In this document: piece by piece, positions 58,781 through 64,000 of the stretch | Layout: each line of letters begins with the position of its first letter | Position numbering within the stretch: the first letter of the stretch is position 1 | Assembly: GCF_007827795.1 (NCBI RefSeq) | Contig: NZ_VITI01000004.1 | Coordinates: forward strand, 310,001 to 374,000 | DNA: 64,000 nucleotides | Source of the DNA: Azospirillum brasilense | GTDB lineage: Bacteria; Pseudomonadota; Alphaproteobacteria; Azospirillales; Azospirillaceae | Direction of reading: 5' to 3' | Program-made: the position numbers and the translations under genes | Notes under the pieces: model-generated | Database searches by the model: none | What the model was told of the DNA's origin: nothing | The model's input: the letters and a program-made list of their open reading frames with translations, nothing else

Positions 58781-59380
58781 TCAGGGCTGCGGCGGCTCCA
58801 GACGCAGATAGACCATGGCGGAGGCGAGCGCGCTGGCGTAGGCGTCGTCCCCGGCGCGCGGCGGCAGGTCGAGAGCGCGCAGGATGCTGTCCAGCCGCAG
58901 ATCGACCGCGTATTTGCCGGGCGCCTTGGCCTTGCGGCCGTAATAGAGGCTGGACACCTCGATCCGCTGGTTCGGCAGGGCCATGCCCACCATCGGCTGC
59001 ACCAGCCGGTCCAGGAGCCCCACGGTGAAATCCAGGTAGTAACCGACCAGCGGCCGGTTGCCGATGAAGGCCAGCAGACGCGACAGCGCGGGCTCCGCCG
59101 GTTCGGTGGGCCAGAAGGAGAGAATCAGGCGCTGGCTGGTCAGGACGCGGCTGCCGCGGATGCGCAGCGCGGCGACGCCGCGCAGATCCGCCGTGGCCGC
59201 GTCGAAGGAGGTGGCCTCGCAATGGATCGCCACCCGCTCCCCGCTCTCGTCCCCCGACAGCAGCAGGGCACGGTCGGGATGCTCGGCATGAAGGCCGGCG
59301 GTGTCGGCGACGGTGGAAAGCGGAGCGGGAGCGGCCACCACCCCGTTGGCCACCACGCTGGCAATGGTCTCGGTCGGCAT
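58781..59380 (-). CDS. Degenerate DnaQ-like exonuclease-fold protein
   Basis: A 199-residue protein that resembles a DEDDh exonuclease but lacks key residues. The usual DxET of Exo I reads IHCEATSF with His53 in place of the Asp, Exo II reads VGYYLDF (no HN pair), and Exo III reads PRAGDDA with Pro in place of the general-base His; Asp179 remains. It is thus probably a non-catalytic partner. It overlaps no gene and follows the cNMP/CBS/DUF294 gene by 28 bases; in other bacteria such a nuclease-fold gene often accompanies DUF294 proteins. The fold call is by motif only. Confidence 0.68.
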   Translation of the reverse strand: MPTETIASVVANGVVAAPAPLSTVADTAGLHAEHPDRALLLSGDESGERVAIHCEATSFDAATADLRGVAALRIRGSRVLTSQRLILSFWPTEPAEPALSRLLAFIGNRPLVGYYLDFTVGLLDRLVQPMVGMALPNQRIEVSSLYYGRKAKAPGKYAVDLRLDSILRALDLPPRAGDDAYASALASAMVYLRLEPPQP

Positions 59381-59408
59381 GCCGCCTCCTCTCCCCGCTC
59401 GCGGCGGG

Positions 59409-61253
59409 TCAATGGTTCAGGTGGAAGTGGTAGGCGAGGAGTTCCTTGAACTTCTTCACCAGCGCCAGACAGTCCTTGAACTGGTCGCGGTCGAGCTTGC
59501 CCAGGGTCTCCGTGCGGACGAGGTTGTCGGTCTGGGTGCCGGACACGCTGCCGTCCAGCCCGGCCTTCAGCCGCAGCGTGGACAGGAAGGTGAAGGCGTC
59601 GGCCAGTTCGCCCGCCACGCTGCGGTCGAGAACGCCCTGGTCGGCGAGCGCCCAGATGCGCTCGGTCGTGTTGGTCTCCGCCATGTGCTTTTCCAGCGCC
59701 AGCGCGCGGACGCCGTGGACGATGGGGAAGATGCCGGCCTTCTTGATGTCCACCGCCTCGTTGCGGCGCCGTTCGAACAGGCCGCCGAACAGGCCCGACG
59801 GCGTGTCGAAGGCGAGCGCCGGGCGGGCGAAGGCGGTGAAGAACATCTGGTTGTCCTGAAGCCGGCCGAGCAGATAGCCCTTCGCCTCGGCCAGCAGGGC
59901 GGCATCCCCGGCCACCGCCGCCGCGTCGTAGAAGATGGCGAGGTTCATCTGCGCCGCCTCGTCGGGCCGGTGAATCCAGTGGAAAAGGGAGTCCTTGTAC
60001 TGCGCCAGAGGGCGCGTCCAGTCCGGGTTGGACACCATGATGCGCCCCGGACAGGGCGGGTAGCCGAATTCGACCAGATGGCGGGTGAAGGCGTCGGTCA
60101 CCTGGGACAGCGTCGGGCAGTCGTAGCCGTCGCGCAGGATCAGCCCGTTGTCCTGGTCGGTCTTCAGGAGCTGCTCGCCGCGCCCCTCGCTGCCCATCAC
60201 GATCAGGCAGGCGTTCGCCAGCAGGTCGGGCGGCGCCAGCAGCTCGAACAGGCGGCGGAAGATCTTGCGGTTCAGCTCGGTCACGAGATCGGCGATGAAG
60301 GACACCTTGACGCCGGTGCCGTGCAGCGTGCGGATCAGCCCGACGATGTCCTGACTGGCCCGGCCCAGATCCTCCGGCGTGGCGGCGCGGTCGACCCTGA
60401 GCGCGATGACCTGGGAATGGTTGGACAGGACGGCCAGCAGGTCGGTCTGCTCCAGCAGGCCGGCGATCTCGCCCTGCTCGGTGATGACGAGACGGCGCAC
60501 CGAATGCTTGGTCATCAGGATCAGCGCGTTGAACAGCAGGTCGTCGCGGTCCAGCGCCAGCAGCTCGTAGCGGGCGAGCGGCCCGACCGGGCTGTCCACC
60601 GGGCGCCCCTCCAGCACCACGAGGTCGCGCAGGTCGGTGCCGGTCAGGATGCCGATGCGACCACGGCTCTCAGGGCCTCCATTTTTGGGATCGCCCTCGC
60701 GGACCAGCACGCTGCTCGCCTGGTTGCGCTTCATCGCCGCCGCCGCGTCGCGCAAGGACGCCCCGGCTTCGACGAAGACCGGCGGGTGCAGATAGGCCTG
60801 CCGGATGCGCGCCATCGTCAGCGCGGCGGTTTCACGGTTGGACCGCTCATTGGCCAGAGCGCTCAGCCGGTCCGCGAACTCCTGCTGGATCAGCGCGCCG
60901 AAGGCGGCGTTCTCGTGCGCCAGTTCGAGAAGGATCGGACGGGGCACCAGATCGCACAGCGTGTCCTCCGCCGCGACGAAGCTGCGCGCCTGCCCGTCGG
61001 AGAACAGAGCCTGGAGGTCGAAGCTGTCGTGGGCGCCGTGCACCGCCACCACCTCGCCGCCCCGGCGTTCGTGGACCAGCCCCTGGCGCACCACGAACAG
61101 GCAATCCGCCGGCTCGTCCCGGCTCAGGATCACGCCGTCCCGGACATAGACGCCGAGGTCGAGCGCCGCGACGAGCCGCTGCCGCTGCTCCGGGGTCAGG
61201 CGGTCGAAGGGGGAGACGGAGAAATCGAAGGCGTCGGACAAAATCCGCTCCAC
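59409..61253 (-). CDS. cNMP-binding/CBS/DUF294 nucleotidyltransferase-like protein
   Basis: A 614-residue cytoplasmic protein. Order: cyclic-nucleotide-binding fold (about 10-130), two CBS domains (about 150-280), DUF294 nucleotidyltransferase-like domain with MGSEGRGEQLLKTDQDNGLI (about 355-380; the GS and DQD are the family's active-site positions), and DUF294_C (about 460-610). Relatives of this layout are predicted signal-transduction uridylyltransferases like GlnD. It stands beside actP, separated by a terminator, and is followed by the degenerate nuclease gene. It could sense nucleotides and modify a partner; this is inference. Confidence 0.94.
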   Translation of the reverse strand: MERILSDAFDFSVSPFDRLTPEQRQRLVAALDLGVYVRDGVILSRDEPADCLFVVRQGLVHERRGGEVVAVHGAHDSFDLQALFSDGQARSFVAAEDTLCDLVPRPILLELAHENAAFGALIQQEFADRLSALANERSNRETAALTMARIRQAYLHPPVFVEAGASLRDAAAAMKRNQASSVLVREGDPKNGGPESRGRIGILTGTDLRDLVVLEGRPVDSPVGPLARYELLALDRDDLLFNALILMTKHSVRRLVITEQGEIAGLLEQTDLLAVLSNHSQVIALRVDRAATPEDLGRASQDIVGLIRTLHGTGVKVSFIADLVTELNRKIFRRLFELLAPPDLLANACLIVMGSEGRGEQLLKTDQDNGLILRDGYDCPTLSQVTDAFTRHLVEFGYPPCPGRIMVSNPDWTRPLAQYKDSLFHWIHRPDEAAQMNLAIFYDAAAVAGDAALLAEAKGYLLGRLQDNQMFFTAFARPALAFDTPSGLFGGLFERRRNEAVDIKKAGIFPIVHGVRALALEKHMAETNTTERIWALADQGVLDRSVAGELADAFTFLSTLRLKAGLDGSVSGTQTDNLVRTETLGKLDRDQFKDCLALVKKFKELLAYHFHLNH

Positions 61254-61269
61254 GAACCGGCGGGTGAAT

Positions 61270-61307
61270 AAAAAAGGCGCCCCAAGACCGCTGTCTTGAG
61301 GCGCCTT
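61270..61307 (-). terminator. Terminator after actP
   Basis: On the minus strand the stem AAGGCGCCTCAAGA / TCTTGGGGCGCCTT (one mismatch) is followed by six or more T. It is a textbook Rho-independent terminator and separates actP from the DUF294 gene. Confidence 0.92.
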
Positions 61308-61358
61308 GAAGATTACACCAGCCCCCTCATCTGCGGAAGGCGGGTGCGACCATTCGCA

Positions 61359-63074
61359 TTAGTGAGCAGAGGCCCCTTCCGCGCCCAGGCCGGTCTGCGA
61401 CCGGATGTACTGGGCCTTGTAGGCCTCGCGCTCGTCCTGCGCGGCCTTGCTGTTGTCGGTGATCGAGAAGAACCAGATCGCCAGGAACGACAGCGGGATG
61501 GTGAAGATGCCCGGGTTGTCGTACGGGAAGAGGGCGGCCGGGTTGCCCAGCACCGACTTCCACACGGTCGGACCCATGATCAGCAGGCTGACCGACGAGA
61601 CCAGGCCGATCCAGCCGCCCAGCACGGCGCCGCGGGTGGTCATCCGGCCCCAGAACATCGACATCAGCAGAACCGGGAAGTTCGCCGAGGCCGCGATCAC
61701 GAAGGCGAGGCCGACCATGAAGGCCACGTTCTGGTTCTCGAAGGCGATGCCGAGGAAGATCGAGACGATGCCGATAACCACCGTGGTGATCTTCGACACG
61801 CGGATCTCGTCATGCTCCGACGCACGGCCCCTGGCGATCACCGAGGCGTACAGGTCGTGCGACACGGCCGAGGCGCCGGCCAGCGTCAGGCCCGCGACCA
61901 CCGCGAGGATGGTGGCGAAGGCCACCGCCGAGATGAAGCCGAAGAACAGGTCGCCGCCCACCGCGTGCGCGGTGTGGATGGCCGCCATGTTGGAGCCGCC
62001 GATGATGGTCGCCGGGTTGGCCAGCGCGCCCGCCGCGGGGGCCGCGGTCAGGAACGGATAGGCGCCGGTGGCGTCCGGGGCCAGCAGCAGCACGATGGCG
62101 CCGAAGCCGATGATGAAGGTCAGGATGTAGAAGTAGCCGATGAAGCCGGTCGCGTAGAACACCGACTTGCGGGCTTCCTTGGCGTCCGACACCGTGAAGA
62201 AGCGCATCAGGATGTGCGGCAGGCCGGCGGTGCCGAACATCAGCGCCATGCCCAGCGAGATCGCCGAAACCGGGTCGGAGATGAGGGCGCCCGGCGCCAT
62301 GATGGCGGTCGCCTTCGGGTGGACCTGGGTGGCCGTGGCGAACATCGCCTCCGGGCTGAAGCCGAACTTGGCGAGCACGGCGAAGGCCATGAAGGAGGCG
62401 CCCGACAGCAGCAGCACCGCCTTGATGATCTGCACCCAGGTGGTGGCGAGCATGCCGCCGAAGGTCACGTAGGCGATCATGAGAACGCCGACGATCACCA
62501 CCGCCCACATGTAGTCGAGGCCGAACAGCAGCTGGATCAGCTTGCCGGCGCCGACCATCTGGGCGATCAGGTAGAAGGTCACCGTGGCGAGCGAGCCGCA
62601 GGCGGCCATGGTGCGCATCGGGGTCTGCTGGAAGCGGTAGGAGGCGACGTCGGCGAAGGTGTACTTGCCGAGGTTGCGCAGCCGCTCGGCGACCAGGAAC
62701 AGGATGATCGGCCAGCCGACCAGCCAGCCCACCGAGAAGATCAGGCCGTCGAAGCCGGAGGTGTAGACGAGGCCGGCGATGCCGAGGAAGGACGCCGCCG
62801 ACATGTAGTCGCCGGCGATGGCGAGGCCGTTCTGGAAGCCGGTGATGCCGCCGCCGGCGGCGTAGAAGTCCTTCGCCGACTTCGTGCGGCGCGCCGCCCA
62901 GTAGGTGATGCCGAGCGTGGCCAGCACGAAGATCAGGAACATGACGATCGCCGAGAGGTTCGTCGCCTGCTTCTGAACCGCGCCTTCGACCGCCGCCGCG
63001 TGCACCGACGCGGGGATGAGCGCGCCGGCCGCGACGGCCGCGACGCCCACACGATTGACCAGCGAACGCATCAC
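61359..63074 (-). CDS. actP: Cation/acetate symporter ActP
   Basis: A 571-residue inner-membrane sodium:solute symporter with about 13-14 membrane segments that takes up acetate and other short carboxylates. It starts with an N-terminal hydrophobic leader and contains [29 protein letters not shown], typical of ActP, and later [18 protein letters not shown] and [14 protein letters not shown]. Its ATG overlaps the stop of the DUF485 gene by four bases. The DUF485-actP order is the E. coli yjcH-actP arrangement; acs is not in the window. Confidence 0.96.
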   Translation of the reverse strand: MMRSLVNRVGVAAVAAGALIPASVHAAAVEGAVQKQATNLSAIVMFLIFVLATLGITYWAARRTKSAKDFYAAGGGITGFQNGLAIAGDYMSAASFLGIAGLVYTSGFDGLIFSVGWLVGWPIILFLVAERLRNLGKYTFADVASYRFQQTPMRTMAACGSLATVTFYLIAQMVGAGKLIQLLFGLDYMWAVVIVGVLMIAYVTFGGMLATTWVQIIKAVLLLSGASFMAFAVLAKFGFSPEAMFATATQVHPKATAIMAPGALISDPVSAISLGMALMFGTAGLPHILMRFFTVSDAKEARKSVFYATGFIGYFYILTFIIGFGAIVLLLAPDATGAYPFLTAAPAAGALANPATIIGGSNMAAIHTAHAVGGDLFFGFISAVAFATILAVVAGLTLAGASAVSHDLYASVIARGRASEHDEIRVSKITTVVIGIVSIFLGIAFENQNVAFMVGLAFVIAASANFPVLLMSMFWGRMTTRGAVLGGWIGLVSSVSLLIMGPTVWKSVLGNPAALFPYDNPGIFTIPLSFLAIWFFSITDNSKAAQDEREAYKAQYIRSQTGLGAEGASAH

Positions 63075-63373
63075 TTCGACTCCTCCATGATCTGCCGGTT
63101 CAGCTCATCGAACTCGCCATTCGCCCGGTGGACGTAGATGCCGGTCAGGATAAACGCCGAGATGATGGTGAAAAGGCCGACGGGGATACCCCAGGTGGTC
63201 ACGCCGCTGCCGATCGGGGTACCCAGGAACCCCTTGCCGAACGCGACCAGCAGGATGAAGCCGAAGTAGATGACGAGCATGGCGATCGAAAGCGTCCACG
63301 CGAATGCGCTGCGTTTCTGCACCAGCTCCTGAAACTTGGGATTCGCGAGAATCCTCTGAGCGTTTTCTTTCAT
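63071..63373 (-). CDS. DUF485 (YjcH-like) membrane protein
   Basis: A 100-residue membrane protein with two segments ([20 protein letters not shown] and [20 protein letters not shown]), a polar N-terminus [11 protein letters not shown] and the C-terminal [17 protein letters not shown] motif of DUF485. It is encoded just before actP with an ATGA overlap and presumably supports the symporter's assembly or function. Confidence 0.94.
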   Translation of the reverse strand: MKENAQRILANPKFQELVQKRSAFAWTLSIAMLVIYFGFILLVAFGKGFLGTPIGSGVTTWGIPVGLFTIISAFILTGIYVHRANGEFDELNRQIMEESK

Positions 63374-63591
63374 AGTGCGTCCCCTCGCGAGTGCCGAGCG
63401 ATTTTTGCAAGGTCATATTAGACACTCGGGCCATATGGTCTTTGTAACGAACTATCCCGTCAACAACTTTGATGCAGGCCAACCGCTAAAAAGCGGCTTG
63501 ACGCAGCCCGCAGCCGTTGTTCCGGAGGTTCATCCACAAACCCATGGCAGCGAAAGGGCAAGGGGTGCACGAAATATTGTGAAGCGTGGGC

Positions 63592-63975
63592 TTAGGAATT
63601 GGTGCGCGGAAGCCAAGGTATGCGACCAAAAGTCACACCTTCCTCCTTCAACTCTTCCGCTTCCTTGTCGGTGGCCTCGCCATAGATCCCGCGCGGGTCG
63701 GTTTCGCCATAATGGATGCGCCGAGCCTCCTCGGCGAAGCGATCCCCGACGTAATCGCAGTTTCCCTCAACCGTGCGGCGAATGTCCGCCAACTGACGCA
63801 TGACCTCCGCCGCGAGGCGCTCGCGCATCTCCTCCGGCACGGGCGACGTTGCGGTCGCCGGGGGCGCGGCGGGCGCCGTTGCGCCGCCGTCCGCCGCGGG
63901 CACCGCCTCCGGCGCGCCGCTCTCACGGGGTGCGTCGTCCTTGGGGCGGCCGCCTTTGGCGATGCGCGGGGCCAT
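63592..63975 (-). CDS. Hypothetical protein
   Basis: A 127-residue protein that I do not recognise. The N-terminal third is low-complexity Ala/Pro, and the remaining part MRERLAAEVMRQLADIRRTVEGNCDYVGDRFAEEARRIHYGETDPRGIYGEA is mostly helical and looks conserved. The reading frame stays open to the right edge of the window, so the true start may lie beyond it; the ATG at 63975 is the first visible. It is upstream of the actP operon on the same strand, 218 bases away. Confidence 0.65.
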   Translation of the reverse strand: MAPRIAKGGRPKDDAPRESGAPEAVPAADGGATAPAAPPATATSPVPEEMRERLAAEVMRQLADIRRTVEGNCDYVGDRFAEEARRIHYGETDPRGIYGEATDKEAEELKEEGVTFGRIPWLPRTNS

Positions 63976-64000
63976 GGGGGCCTTGGCGATGTGCGTGTCG

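Noticed and set aside
61296-63137. A 613-codon plus-strand frame opposite actP
   Set aside because: It reads as His/Arg/Asp/Glu-rich filler opposite membrane segments, without family features; actP is clear on the other strand.
63476-63500. Small hairpin CCGCT / AGCGG upstream of the DUF485-actP genes
   Set aside because: The stem is only five base pairs and is not next to a gene end or start.

Overview
This 64 kb window is GC-rich, densely coding alphaproteobacterial chromosome. The gene content points to Rhodospirillales, most likely Azospirillum. The clues are an FYDLN-acid (TIGR02300) protein beside a tRNA-Ala, Hsp20 next to a DUF1150 gene, aerobic CobS/CobT, an aroA-cmk-rpsA-ihfB housekeeping cluster, many c-di-GMP and two-component genes, and GTG/TTG starts. 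The genus is an inference from memory of gene order; no search was run.

Layout. 1-9.2 kb: shikimate genes aroK-aroB, a CBS protein, a DUF2889 protein, a ribbon-helix-helix regulator, BolA, a J-domain protein, then cobS and cobT with a small AbrB/PIN toxin-antitoxin pair between them whose toxin is frameshifted. 9.2-14 kb: a periplasmic protein and a ferric-iron uptake set (binding protein and fused permease) separated by a pirin gene. 14-26 kb: upp, a CZB-GGDEF cyclase, and a minus-strand housekeeping run aroA-cmk-rpsA-ihfB-lapA-pyrF-trpF. That run is interrupted by an opposing DUF2189 membrane gene and by a cassette of an MSOX-like flavoenzyme, an ornithine-cyclodeaminase-like enzyme and two small stress/membrane proteins. 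26-34 kb: gamma-glutamyltransferase, the FYDLN protein, tRNA-Ala(GGC), a small Cys-tailed protein, a second pirin, and two tandem MoeA-family genes, one fused to a periplasmic-binding-protein-like domain.

33.7-41.2 kb is a signalling block read on the minus strand: a 5TM-LytS-type hybrid kinase (apparently frameshifted near its end), a double-receiver hybrid kinase with Hpt, and a receiver-GGDEF cyclase. 41.8-46.5 kb: a polyprenyl-phosphate glycosyltransferase coupled to GtrA, Hsp20-DUF1150 behind a sigma-32-like promoter, an unknown helical protein and a membrane-anchored LytTR protein. 46.5-56.9 kb: an AT-richer gap and an OafA-type acyltransferase with SGNH domain, aconitase acnA, an orphan amide/amino-acid binding protein, a methyltransferase, Nudix and DEDDh exonuclease genes, and mtnA. 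57-63.4 kb: a HisKA_2 histidine kinase, a degenerate DnaQ-like protein, a cNMP/CBS/DUF294 nucleotidyltransferase-like protein, and the acetate symporter pair actP-DUF485.

The most interesting points are the broken PIN toxin inside the cobaltochelatase operon, the homopolymer frameshift that makes one hybrid kinase run about 270 codons into the next gene, that kinase's Hpt-like tail lacking its histidine, and the pseudo-exonuclease plus DUF294 pair next to acetate transport, a candidate uncharacterised regulatory unit. No CRISPR array, insertion sequence, prophage or rRNA was seen.
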